From JBDWFY01 sp965275915 (GTDB lineage: Bacteria; Pseudomonadota; Alphaproteobacteria; Rhizobiales; Stappiaceae): a DNA stretch of 64,000 bases. Positions 16,988 through 25,598 of the stretch are shown in pieces; positions within the stretch are counted from its first letter, which is position 1, and every line of letters starts with the position of its first letter. The translations under genes were made by a program, and so were the position numbers. The notes beneath the pieces were generated by a model. The model ran no database searches, was not told the DNA's origin, and was given only the letters and a program-made list of their open reading frames with translations. The stretch covers positions 62,001 to 126,000 of the forward strand of contig CBDHYI010000007.1 in NCBI GenBank assembly GCA_965275915.1. The letters are read 5' to 3'.

Positions 16988-17437
16988 CTAAATGAGCAAA
17001 GCCTCTTCCGCCCGATCACCGGGAACCGGCAAATCATTTGACGCCAAAAAAGGGTTATAGGTTGCCTCCCACATGTGCCCGTCCGGATCAGAAAAATAAG
17101 CGGAGTAACCACCCCAATACACCGTTCCGGGACGTCGCAACACCGTCGCACCGGCCCGCTCGGCAAGCCGAACCAGACGATCTACATCCTGTTGACACGG
17201 CAAGCTGAGTGACAAGCTGACACCGGCGATTCCCTTCACCAGGGATGCCTCCTGACCGTGGCGTGAAGCAAGCGCCGCATGGGGATAAAGAGCAAGTGTT
17301 ATTCCGTTCAATTGAAAAAAACACGTATGCCGGTTGTGAGGCACACTCTCCTTCCAACCCAGCTGTTTGTAAAATGTTGCCGCTCGACCGATATCCCGCA
17401 CTCCCAGCGTGACCATCGTCATTTCCCAATTCTCCAT
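16988..17437 (-). CDS. VOC family (glyoxalase-like) protein
   Basis: The roughly 149-residue protein is a single vicinal-oxygen-chelate unit. It has MVTLGVRDIGRAATFYKQLGW at the N terminus, a strand-rich middle (FFQLNGITLALYP) and the C-terminal motif GYSAYFSDPDGHMWE, whose final glutamate is a usual metal ligand. The family includes glyoxalases, dioxygenases and antibiotic-binding proteins, so the substrate cannot be named. The start ATG 17437 is chosen because family members begin near here; no strong ribosome site is visible. The stop TAG (16988-16990) lies in an ATTTAGAGCGTCC tip of a dispersed repeat. Confidence 0.85.
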   Translation of the reverse strand: MENWEMTMVTLGVRDIGRAATFYKQLGWKESVPHNRHTCFFQLNGITLALYPHAALASRHGQEASLVKGIAGVSLSLSLPCQQDVDRLVRLAERAGATVLRRPGTVYWGGYSAYFSDPDGHMWEATYNPFLASNDLPVPGDRAEEALLI

Positions 17438-17719
17438 CAATGTGCGGTCAATAGCGCAAAAAGAACAAAGTATGAACATATCAAATTACAGCCAATTTGC
17501 AATGAAAACCGGCTACAAACGGGCATTCTTTTTCAACAATCATCGCCAGGCAAAAGCGGTTCGAAGCTATCCACAGTTTTGCCAAAAAAATGGCTGGAAA
17601 ACATGATCGGACATGCCGAAGCCAAATTCTAACGCTAGCGTGTGATCGCCTCATAAATGTGCTTGAAATGGCGGATCAAACAGCAAAAAGCTGGAAGGAA
17701 GGGTGTGATAAATCGGGCT

Positions 17720-17783
17720 GCAGCGCATCCCGTAAGAGTTGGAGCACTTCACGCGATCCGCAGATCGCGAGACTTGCTCTAAA
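17720..17783. repeat. Dispersed palindromic repeat, copy B
   Basis: It begins CAGCGCATCCCGTAAGAGTT and ends GACTTGCTCTAAA, matching copy A (9296-9400) at both ends but lacking the middle of that copy. An inner palindrome GCGATCCGCAGATCGC is visible. Confidence 0.6.
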
Positions 17784-17862
17784 TGCCCGGTTGAACAACC
17801 TGACCCAGCAGATTGAAGCTGCTTGTCCGTCCTTTGGGATAGGATCGACCGGTCCGGCTACC

Positions 17863-17968
17863 GCGTTGCACGTTCTTGAAAACCGGATGGTTTCCTGCGA
17901 ACGTGAGCCTTGTATCCGAACAAACCGACTCATACCGTTTAAAGCCAATTTATGGGTCTTGAGCCTGG
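17863..17968 (-). repeat. Divergent copy of the 1486-1756 repeat element
   Basis: Read on the minus strand, the tip GGCTCAAGACCCATAAATT corresponds to GGCTCAGGACCTATTAATT of the first copy. The block at 17898-17863 (GCAGGAAACCATCCGGTTTT...) matches 1556-1591 at 30 of 36 bases. Only one end of the element is recognisable here. Confidence 0.6.
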
Positions 17969-18020
17969 AGCGGCAAGCCGGGCAAAACAGTCGCGTCGTC
18001 AAGAACTGAGGGGGTCAGAT

Positions 18021-19016
18021 ATGGTGTCAGTTCGGAGCGTGCTCCTTGTTGTACTGACGGCCCTGTGCACCCTTTATATTGTCAATGCAAGTTGGGTTCC
18101 GGGCCTGTTCGGCCAGGAAAACAGCCACGATCCGGTGCTGTTGTCCATCGGCGGCATTCATCAGGCCTTTGAAGAGAGTGCCGTAAGCGCCGAAGAGTGC
18201 ACGATAAACGCTGTAACAGAAAACGCATCTCCTTATATCGAGAATACCATCCCTGCGCTTGAAGCTGCCTATCGGGCCGGAGCCGACCTGATTGCCGTCG
18301 ACATTCAGCCGACAATCGACGGGGATTTTGCCGTATTTCGCGACAAGGTCCTCAACTGTCGGACAAACGGTGCCGGCGCCACACGCGCATACACTATGGG
18401 GGAGCTGAAACGCCTCGATATCGGATTTGGATATACGGCCGATAAGGGACTCAGTTTTCCGTTCCGCTATCGCGGCGTGGGCCTTATGCCGAGCCTTGAC
18501 GACATCATTCAGCGTTTTCCTGTCCGCCGCATGATCCTCAATCTGCGCTCCGATAACGAGAACGACGGCAATATTCTTGCGGCCTACCTCAGGGGGTATC
18601 CACCGCAAATCCTGAAAAACATTATCGTCTTAGGCAAGGATGCTCCAATCAACAGCCTGCAGGCACGGATCCCATCACTCACCGTGACCACCCCCCGGCG
18701 GATACGCGATTGCCTTGATCAGTATGTCCTTCTGGGATGGCTGACGATTGTACCGGAGGCCTGCAAACAAACCGTTTTGCTGCTCCCGGCGGATTATACC
18801 GACTGGCTGCCCGGCTGGCCACACCGCTTTCACAGCCGGTTTGAGAGCGTCGGGACGACGTATTTTCTGATCGAGGAATTTACGTTTGAACAGCAGATTC
18901 AGGGAATTGACACACAGCAGGCGTTGTTGATCATGCCGCCCAGATATCGTGGAGGCATTGCCACCAACCGCATTGAACTGGTCGCCCCCGCTATTTCGGA
19001 TCTGACCACAAACTGA
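18021..19016 (+). CDS. Glycerophosphodiester phosphodiesterase-like protein with altered active site
   Basis: From ATG 18021 (preceded by GAGGGGGTCAGAT) the 331-residue protein has a hydrophobic N-terminal helix, residues 5-24, likely a signal anchor. It then follows the GDPD TIM barrel: IENTIPALEAAYRAGADLIAV, PTIDGDFAVF, NCRTNGAG, YTMGELKRLDIGFGYTADKG and GLMPSLDDIIQRFP. These match a periplasmic GDPD subgroup closely. However, the family's catalytic HRG is I43-G44-G45, the first metal glutamate of E-x-D is Ala92, and the histidine of FHD is Arg107. The second metal aspartate (Asp94) remains. I infer a pseudoenzyme or one with changed chemistry. Active members hydrolyse glycerophosphodiesters to glycerol-3-phosphate and an alcohol. 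Confidence 0.75.
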   Translation: MVSVRSVLLVVLTALCTLYIVNASWVPGLFGQENSHDPVLLSIGGIHQAFEESAVSAEECTINAVTENASPYIENTIPALEAAYRAGADLIAVDIQPTIDGDFAVFRDKVLNCRTNGAGATRAYTMGELKRLDIGFGYTADKGLSFPFRYRGVGLMPSLDDIIQRFPVRRMILNLRSDNENDGNILAAYLRGYPPQILKNIIVLGKDAPINSLQARIPSLTVTTPRRIRDCLDQYVLLGWLTIVPEACKQTVLLLPADYTDWLPGWPHRFHSRFESVGTTYFLIEEFTFEQQIQGIDTQQALLIMPPRYRGGIATNRIELVAPAISDLTTN

Positions 19017-19046
19017 TCTTCATCGGCCCGGTCGCACGTTTCGGTT

Positions 19047-20261
19047 TCAACCCCTGTTCTGCTCGGCTCTTTGGTCCGGCTTATCGATTGAATCTCCCCA
19101 TCCGGCCCGGCGCCGGCGTCGCGCAACGGCCTTGATTGCGCTGTTTACGTCGTCCCGGTGCTTCCTCAGAACGGAGAGATCATGGTCTTTGAGATAAAGC
19201 AGATGGCAATCCTTGTGGGCAGTCAAAGTGACCCTTGCAGCCCGCTTCTCAAGCAGCGCCATCTCACCGAAAAAAGAGCCCTTTCCAATCAGATGCGACA
19301 CCCCTGCGCTTTCCACACGCAATTCGCCATCAACGATAAAAACCAGCCGGTCAACCCTGTCGCCCGGCCGCAGAAGTACCGTGCCCGCCGACAGGGATTC
19401 CGACTGCATCATCTCCACGATCTGCTGCAACGCTGAGTTATCGAGCCGGGCAAACAAGGGAACGCGCGCCACCAGCCCCCAGGAAATAACAAAATCCCGC
19501 TGGCTCGATTGCTGTGCGAAGCCCGTCGCCATGATGCCGATCGGGAGGGCGAACATCCCGAGGCCGAAAATCATCATCAGCCCGCCAAACATCTTCCCCA
19601 ACGGCGTTATCGGGACCACGTCACCAAAGCCGACCGTTGTCAGCGTGGCGATTGCCCACCAGGCTGCCATCGGCACGCTGCCGAATTTTTCCGGCTGAAC
19701 ATCCCCTTCGATGAAATAGATGCCGGTGGCCGCAATCAGGACCAGGCACAACATGATGGTAAGGGCACTGGTCAGCGACCGCCATTCGGCCCGGAAAACC
19801 GCTCCAAGGGTCTGCAGCGCGGGCGAGTAGCGGGCCATGCGGAAGAAAACCGCGAGCCGGACCACTCTCAGAACCCTGAGATCATAGGGAACGAAGGTCG
19901 CGAACCAGAACGTAATCAGGACCAGGAGATCCACGATCTGCAGCGGACGAACGGCGAACCGAAGTCTTTTTTGCCAGTCCGGCATCTGGCGACCGGGGAA
20001 CACCTCCACAGCCGACCACAGCCTCAACACATATTCGATCGTAAAGACAACACCGGAAAAGGCCGTGAAAAGATTGATGTAAAAGGCCCAAGCCTGATGA
20101 ATTCGGTCGACCGTATCCAATGCAAAGGCAACCGCATTTCCGACAATCAGAATCACCAGGAAAAAGTCGACAACCCGGCTCCAGAAGTCCGACGGCGCCC
20201 CGCTTTCAAGAAGTTCGTAAACCCGAAGTCGGGTTTCATTCAACACCTTGTTTGTGCTCAT
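19047..20261 (-). CDS. Cyclic-nucleotide-gated potassium channel (MlotiK1-like)
   Basis: The 404-residue protein has six predicted membrane helices in its first ~260 residues, including a short S4-like segment with arginines (LRVLRVVRLAVFFRMAR). A pore loop with the potassium filter TTVGFGD precedes S6. The C-terminal 130 residues form a cyclic-nucleotide-binding domain with the phosphate-binding cassette GKGSFFGEMALLEKRAARVT. This layout, a voltage-sensor-like body joined by a short linker to a CNBD, is that of the Mesorhizobium channel MlotiK1, a cAMP-gated tetrameric K+ channel. GFGD in place of GYGD is a tolerated filter variant. The tail is basic and charged. It stands alone, convergent with the GDPD-like gene. 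Confidence 0.92.
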   Translation of the reverse strand: MSTNKVLNETRLRVYELLESGAPSDFWSRVVDFFLVILIVGNAVAFALDTVDRIHQAWAFYINLFTAFSGVVFTIEYVLRLWSAVEVFPGRQMPDWQKRLRFAVRPLQIVDLLVLITFWFATFVPYDLRVLRVVRLAVFFRMARYSPALQTLGAVFRAEWRSLTSALTIMLCLVLIAATGIYFIEGDVQPEKFGSVPMAAWWAIATLTTVGFGDVVPITPLGKMFGGLMMIFGLGMFALPIGIMATGFAQQSSQRDFVISWGLVARVPLFARLDNSALQQIVEMMQSESLSAGTVLLRPGDRVDRLVFIVDGELRVESAGVSHLIGKGSFFGEMALLEKRAARVTLTAHKDCHLLYLKDHDLSVLRKHRDDVNSAIKAVARRRRRAGWGDSIDKPDQRAEQNRG

Positions 20262-20345
20262 ACAATATCGTTACTCAGGCAGACCGCCCGGTCAATCGGC
20301 ATTCTGCAGGATCAGTCCGTGACTGTTGCAGCGAAATTGATACCG

Positions 20346-22994
20346 CTATGCGCCGCCAATGGCGGCTTCAATCGCGGACACCGCGTTTGCGGTCCGGCTG
20401 GCATCCGGTCCGCCTGCCTGGGCCATATCCGGGCGGCCGCCGCCCCCTTTGCCGCCGAGTGCCTCAGAACCGATGCGCACAAGATCGACGGCATTGAACC
20501 GCCCCGTCAGGTCGTCGGTCACGCCCACAACAATGCCCGCTTTACCATCTTCGGTCGCCGTTGCCATGATAACGACGCCTGAGCCGACGCTTTTCTTGCC
20601 GTCGTCAACCAGGCCTTTGAGCTCCTTGGGACTGATCCCCTGAAGGGAACGGGCCAGGACCCGCGTGCCGGCGATTTCCTTGATCGCGTCTCCCCCCGAA
20701 GAACTGCCTCCAAGCGCAAGCTGTTTCCTGGCCTCGTTCAGATCCTTGTCGAGCTTTCGCCGCTCCTCGACCAATGCCGCCACACGCTCAACGACGTCAT
20801 TGGTGCCGACTTTCAACAGACCGGCAATATCGCGAACCTTTTTGTTCTGGTCCTCCAGATAGGTGCGGGCGGCATCGCCCGTAAGCGCCTCAATACGCCT
20901 CACACCGGCGGCAACAGCACTTTCATTCACCAGATGGACCAGACCGATATCGCCGGTCCGGTTAACATGGGTGCCGCCGCAAAGCTCCAGCGAGTAGGTC
21001 TTTCCGGCCTTATCGCCCCCTTGCGCCGTCCCCATGGAAACGACGCGCACTTCGTCACCGTACTTTTCACCGAAGAGGGCCATCGCCCCCGCTTCAATGG
21101 CATCGTCAACGGCCATCAATCGTGTCTCAACCGGCGCGTTTTGAAGAATGATACCGTTTGCGAGTTCTTCTGCTCTTACGATTTCTTCATCGGACATCGG
21201 CTTTTGATGGGAAAAGTCAAAGCGCAGGCGGTCCGGCTGCACGAGCGACCCTTTCTGCGCAACATGATCGCCAAGCACCATTCTGAGCGCTTCATGAACC
21301 AGGTGCGTTGCTGAGTGGTTGGCCCGGATCTCGGACCGGCGCTCCCGGTCGACGGCAAGTTCCGCCCCTTCGCCGACAGGCAGGGTCCCCTTTTCAACGG
21401 TCACGGAATGAATAAACAGGCCGTCGACCTTCTTTTGCGTATCAACAACCCGGGCCCTGGCGTTGGCGGTGATTATGACTCCCGTGTCGCCAACCTGTCC
21501 GCCGGATTCAGCATAAAAGGGCGTCTGGTTGAGAATGACAAAGCCGGACTCGCCCTCTTTGAGAGACGCAACTTCCCCGCCGTCGCGAACAAGCACTTCG
21601 ACGATGCCCTCAGCACTTTCGGTTTCGTAGCCAAGAAACTCCGTCGCCCCGACTTTGTCCTTGATTGCAAACCAGATCGTGTCAGTGGCCGCTTCGCCCG
21701 ACCCGGCCCAGGCCTTGCGAGCTTCTGCGCGCTGCCGCTCCATAGCGGCGTTAAAACCATCCGTATCAACGCTGATGCCGCGAGGGCGCAGCGCGTCCTG
21801 GGTCAAATCCAGCGGAAACCCGTAGGTGTCATAAAGCTTGAATGCCGTTTCGCCATCCAGTTCAGCCCCTTCTTCAAAACTGCCTGTCGCATCGTCCAAA
21901 AGCGACAGGCCGCGCGCCAGCGTTTTCCGAAAGCGGGTTTCTTCGAGCTTCAGCGTCTCTTCGATCATCGGCTCGGCCCGCACCAGTTCCGGATAGGCCT
22001 GCCCCATTTCACGAACAAGGCTCGGAACGAGCTTATACATCAGAGGCTCCTGCGCCCCCAGCAACTGTGCGTGGCGCATGGCCCGGCGCATGATACGGCG
22101 AAGCACATACCCGCGGCCCTCATTGGACGGCAGCACACCGTCAGCAATCAGAAAGCTGGTCGCGCGCAAATGGTCGGCGATGATGCGATGCGATGCGACC
22201 GGCGATTTGCCGGTTTCGTGTTCGACAGCGCCGATCAGAGCCCGAAACAGATCGATATCGTAATTGTCATGCACGCCCTGCAATACGGCGGCTATCCGTT
22301 CAAGGCCCATGCCCGTGTCGATGGACGGCTTGGGCAAAGGCTGCCGGTCGTCTTTAGTGACCTGGTCATATTGCATGAAAACCAGGTTCCAGATCTCCAC
22401 AAACCGGTCACCGTCTTCGTCCGGCGATCCGGGGGGGCCTCCGGCAATGGCCTCTCCGTGATCATAGAAGATCTCAGAACACGGCCCGCAGGGACCGGTT
22501 TCGCCCGCGGACCAGAAATTGTCCGAAGTGGCAATTCTGATAATTCGACTGTCGGGCAGGCCTGCGATCTTTTTCCAGAGATCAAACGCTTCATCATCTT
22601 CGGCGTAGACCGTTGTCAACAGCCGGTCTTTGGGAAGACCGAATTCTCTGGTGATCAGGTTCCAGGACAGTTCTATGGCCCGTTCCTTGAAGTAATCGCC
22701 AAACGAAAAATTGCCCAGCATTTCAAAAAACGTGTGATGGCGGGCGGTATAACCGACGTTATCAAGATCATTGTGCTTGCCGCCGGCCCGAACACATTTC
22801 TGCGCGGTCACAGCCCGGCTGTAGGGTCGCGTTTCAAGGCCGGTAAAGACGTTTTTGAACTGTACCATCCCGGCAGCGGTGAACATCAGAGTCGGATCGT
22901 TGCGGGGCACCAGCGGTCCGGACGCGACCACTTCATGGTCGTTTTTGGCAAAGTAATCGAAAAACGCCGATCTGATTTCGTTGACGCCACTCAT
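20346..22994 (-). CDS. alaS: Alanyl-tRNA synthetase
   Basis: AlaS charges tRNA-Ala and edits mischarged Ser and Gly. The 882-residue protein has all expected parts: a class II catalytic domain (FTAAGMVQFKN, RHHTFFEMLGNFSFGDYFK), a tRNA-recognition middle, the editing domain with its zinc-type HxxxH (RANHSATHLVHEAL) and CGGTHV, and a C-terminal glycine-rich DHHA1-like domain. ATG 22994 gives MSGVNEIRSAFFDYF, the conserved start; the frame stays open to 23252 by chance. Placement directly downstream of recA on the same strand is the usual rhizobial order, though recA has its own terminator so the two are probably separate transcripts. Confidence 0.97.
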   Translation of the reverse strand: MSGVNEIRSAFFDYFAKNDHEVVASGPLVPRNDPTLMFTAAGMVQFKNVFTGLETRPYSRAVTAQKCVRAGGKHNDLDNVGYTARHHTFFEMLGNFSFGDYFKERAIELSWNLITREFGLPKDRLLTTVYAEDDEAFDLWKKIAGLPDSRIIRIATSDNFWSAGETGPCGPCSEIFYDHGEAIAGGPPGSPDEDGDRFVEIWNLVFMQYDQVTKDDRQPLPKPSIDTGMGLERIAAVLQGVHDNYDIDLFRALIGAVEHETGKSPVASHRIIADHLRATSFLIADGVLPSNEGRGYVLRRIMRRAMRHAQLLGAQEPLMYKLVPSLVREMGQAYPELVRAEPMIEETLKLEETRFRKTLARGLSLLDDATGSFEEGAELDGETAFKLYDTYGFPLDLTQDALRPRGISVDTDGFNAAMERQRAEARKAWAGSGEAATDTIWFAIKDKVGATEFLGYETESAEGIVEVLVRDGGEVASLKEGESGFVILNQTPFYAESGGQVGDTGVIITANARARVVDTQKKVDGLFIHSVTVEKGTLPVGEGAELAVDRERRSEIRANHSATHLVHEALRMVLGDHVAQKGSLVQPDRLRFDFSHQKPMSDEEIVRAEELANGIILQNAPVETRLMAVDDAIEAGAMALFGEKYGDEVRVVSMGTAQGGDKAGKTYSLELCGGTHVNRTGDIGLVHLVNESAVAAGVRRIEALTGDAARTYLEDQNKKVRDIAGLLKVGTNDVVERVAALVEERRKLDKDLNEARKQLALGGSSSGGDAIKEIAGTRVLARSLQGISPKELKGLVDDGKKSVGSGVVIMATATEDGKAGIVVGVTDDLTGRFNAVDLVRIGSEALGGKGGGGRPDMAQAGGPDASRTANAVSAIEAAIGGA

Positions 22995-23170
22995 TGATGT
23001 CGTTCGACCTCTTATTGTTTTCCGATCAAGTCGCCGGATGCGGTTTTTTACGTGTCTGCGCAGGCCATGCCCGCCCATTGCTGTGGCGGGTTTTACTCTC
23101 AGTCCGCTGCACTGTCCAGAATGCCTCGAAAAATCAAAGGATAGCCGTTTGTCTGAACGACGCCTGCAAC

Positions 23171-23201
23171 AAAAACGCCCGCCGAATACTGTCGGCGGGC
23201 G
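23171..23201 (-). terminator. Rho-independent terminator after recA
   Basis: On the minus strand CGCCCGCCGA and TCGGCGGGCG form a perfect 10-bp stem around a 6-base loop, followed by TTTTT. It lies 48 bases after the recA stop. Confidence 0.93.
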
Positions 23202-23248
23202 CCAGAGCGTGATGTGCTCAGATTGGATTGTCGGTGTAAATTCAAGCC

Positions 23249-24319
23249 TCAATCATCGCCGTCATCATCGTTTCCGGCCGGGTCGCTGATGACTTCGGAA
23301 ATCAATCCGGCATTGTGGCGAATGGCCAGTTCGATCTCCCGGGCGATATCCTCATTTTCCCGCAGGAATTTCTTGGAATTCTCGCGGCCTTGCCCAAGCC
23401 GTTCACTGTTATAGGAAAACCAGGCTCCTGACTTCTCGACCACATTGGCCTTCACGCCCAGATCGAGCAGTTCGCCGGTTTTCGAGATGCCTTCGCCATA
23501 CATGATATCGAACTCAACCTGCTTGAACGGCGGTGCCATCTTGTTTTTGACGACCTTCACCCGGGTCTGGTTGCCGACGATCTCATCACGCTCCTTGATC
23601 GAACCGATACGGCGAATATCGAGACGAACCGAGGCATAAAACTTAAGCGCGTTGCCGCCCGTCGTCGTCTCGGGGCTGCCGAACATCACACCGATCTTCA
23701 TTCGGATCTGGTTGATGAAGATCACCATGCATTTGGATTTGGAAATCGAGGCTGTCAGCTTGCGCAGGGCCTGGCTCATCAGTCGGGCCTGCAGGCCCGG
23801 CAGCGAGTCACCCATTTCGCCTTCCAGTTCCGCGCGCGGTGTCAGGGCCGCAACGGAATCGATCACAAGAACATCGACTGCGCCGGAGCGGACCAGCGTA
23901 TCGGCAATCTCCAGTGCCTGCTCTCCGGCATCGGGCTGGGAAATCAGCAACTGGTCAATATCGACGCCCAGTTTTCGGGCATAAAGCGGATCGAGCGCAT
24001 GCTCGGCATCGATAAATGCACAGATACCGCCTGTCTTTTGGGCTTCGGCAACCGTGTGGAGCGCAAGGGTCGTCTTACCGGACGATTCAGGCCCGTATAT
24101 CTCGATGATCCGTCCCTTCGGCAAACCACCAATTCCCAGTGCGATATCAATGCTGAGAGAGCCGGTCGAAATCGCTTCGACTTCAACAACCTGCCCCTCC
24201 CCCATGCGCATGATGGAGCCTTTGCCAAAAGCCCGTTCAATTTGCGACAGCGCCGCATCCAGCGCCTTCGATTTATCCATTTGAGAGCCCTCGACCAGGC
24301 GAAGTGATGGTTGTGACAT
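23249..24319 (-). CDS. recA: Recombinase RecA
   Basis: RecA forms filaments on single-stranded DNA, drives strand exchange and triggers LexA self-cleavage. The 356-residue protein shows the Walker A GPESSGKTT at residues 75-83, the Walker B region VLVIDSVAAL, the L1/L2 DNA-binding loops (MSQALRKLT, FINQIRMKIGVMFGSPETTTGGNALKFYASVR) and a short acidic tail DDDGDD. ATG 24319 follows AAGGAGCCCCGGACT and gives MSQPSLRLVEG, like rhizobial RecA; the longer frame adds 28 residues with no such support. An imperfect alphaproteobacterial LexA box lies about 130 bases upstream. A strong terminator follows. Confidence 0.97.
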   Translation of the reverse strand: MSQPSLRLVEGSQMDKSKALDAALSQIERAFGKGSIMRMGEGQVVEVEAISTGSLSIDIALGIGGLPKGRIIEIYGPESSGKTTLALHTVAEAQKTGGICAFIDAEHALDPLYARKLGVDIDQLLISQPDAGEQALEIADTLVRSGAVDVLVIDSVAALTPRAELEGEMGDSLPGLQARLMSQALRKLTASISKSKCMVIFINQIRMKIGVMFGSPETTTGGNALKFYASVRLDIRRIGSIKERDEIVGNQTRVKVVKNKMAPPFKQVEFDIMYGEGISKTGELLDLGVKANVVEKSGAWFSYNSERLGQGRENSKKFLRENEDIAREIELAIRHNAGLISEVISDPAGNDDDGDD

Positions 24320-24668
24320 AGTCCGGGGCTCCTTATTCCACGTGAGCGTGCCAGTTGCAATGTCGGGCAATGTACCCTTTTTGTTCTTATATTGCAATAG
24401 CAAATTAAATAATTGTTTTTTATATGTTATTTACGTAAAATTCACACTTTGTTCCGAAAAAATTCGACCTTCGGTCCCAGGGAACATTCAGGGCACATCG
24501 TCACGCAAGCCCCGAATCGCGCCCACCGCCTTTCTGTCTGAAAAAGCACCGGAATTGCTGTTATCCCGGCGGGGCCTTCGCATGACAGGGCAGAAGGCCG
24601 ATTGCACATGTCTCCATTCGCTGTTACGGCTCGAAAACCTGAACCGTCCAAACCGGGTGCGACATGAC
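24320..24668. other. Divergent control region between recA and the pseudouridine kinase gene
   Basis: AT-rich in its first half (TTATATTGCAATAGCAAATT). It carries an imperfect LexA-type box and must hold promoters for both recA and psuK. I see no gene. The open frame leading into psuK from 24342 lacks kinase character before residue 110. Confidence 0.5.
24451..24465. promoter_or_regulatory. Candidate LexA (SOS) box upstream of recA
   Basis: GTTC-N7-ATTC differs by one base from the alphaproteobacterial SOS consensus GTTC-N7-GTTC. It lies about 130 bases upstream of the recA start in the shared recA/psuK control region. Confidence 0.4.
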
Positions 24669-25598
24669 ATGCCTGCGATAGCGGCCTTCGGCGGCATACA
24701 TCTTGACCGGATCGGTCACGCGGCAAATCCGATCACGCCGGATACTTCCACACCGGGCGCCATCTCCGTAAGACCGGGGGGTGTTGCGGTGAATGTTACG
24801 CGCGTTGTTTCCTCGCTTGGAACCAACGCGGCCTTGTGCGGAGCCGTCGGATCGGATGGTGAGGGATCAACACTCCTGTCGACCCTAAACGAGGGTGGAG
24901 TGGATGTTGCGGCGGTGAAGATCCGCTCCGATTATCCGACCGCCAGTTATCTTGCACTGCACGATCCCGATGGCAGTCTTGTCGCCGCCCTTGTCGATGC
25001 ACGGCTCACCGAAGCACTCACCCTATCGGACATGGCGCTGGCCTCCCCGGTCATCGCAAAGGCCGACCTGTGGTTTCTGGACACCAACCTTAATCAGGCT
25101 GTTCTTGAGGGCATTGTTGAGGGTACGGGAAACCGGCTCATCGCGGCAGACACGGTTTCAATTGCAAAAGCGGGACGGCTGAAACCGATACTTCACAGGT
25201 TGAATTTTCTTTTTGCAAACAGATCCGAAGCCTCAGCTTTGATGGAAACGTCATTAGAAAATGCTGCCGACGCGGCAGCGGCGCTGGTTGCAGCGGGCGC
25301 CGGACTTGCCGTCGTCACCGACGGTGCTGCTCCGATGGCCGCCGCAATAAGCGGAAAGAACACATTGCCAACCATCTGCCATCAACCACCCCTGCCCGCT
25401 GATGCGGTCGATGTCACGGGAGTGGGCGACGCGCTGGTTGGTGCCGCGCTACATGGGATTCTGAGCGGTGTTTCGATCGAAGATGCCCTCGCACTCGGGG
25501 CGGCTGCAGCAGCTATTACACTTGAAATACCGGGCGCAGCCCCAGAGAATCTGTCAATTTCAGCCCTTACCGCACGCCTGAAGGAGACCCCTGTATGA
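24669..25598 (+). CDS. psuK: PfkB-family sugar kinase, probable pseudouridine kinase
   Basis: The 309-residue protein is a ribokinase-like PfkB kinase. It has a glycine-rich start (IAAFGGIHLDRIGHA), SVRPGGVAVNVTRVVSSLG as the first PfkB signature region, and DVTGVGDALVGAAL with the catalytic aspartate as the second. The adjacent psuG, overlapping by four bases, identifies it as the kinase that makes pseudouridine-5'-phosphate for glycosidic cleavage. Without that neighbour only sugar or nucleoside kinase could be claimed. ATG 24669 is the family-like start; the frame is open further upstream but reads as noise. No transporter gene is beside the pair. Confidence 0.87.
   Translation: MPAIAAFGGIHLDRIGHAANPITPDTSTPGAISVRPGGVAVNVTRVVSSLGTNAALCGAVGSDGEGSTLLSTLNEGGVDVAAVKIRSDYPTASYLALHDPDGSLVAALVDARLTEALTLSDMALASPVIAKADLWFLDTNLNQAVLEGIVEGTGNRLIAADTVSIAKAGRLKPILHRLNFLFANRSEASALMETSLENAADAAAALVAAGAGLAVVTDGAAPMAAAISGKNTLPTICHQPPLPADAVDVTGVGDALVGAALHGILSGVSIEDALALGAAAAAITLEIPGAAPENLSISALTARLKETPV

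Larger units (their letters stand above)
17438..18020. other. Repeat-bearing intergenic region
   Basis: Nothing here looks like a gene. Two repeat copies occupy much of it: a palindromic copy at 17720-17783 and a relative of the 1486-1756 element at 17863-17968. The rest may hold the promoter of the GDPD-like gene. Confidence 0.5.

Noticed and set aside
21315..22997. 560-residue open frame on the plus strand
   Set aside because: It lies entirely opposite alaS, whose protein matches the family throughout. The frame has no recognisable domain and reads as a mirror of the GC-rich codons.
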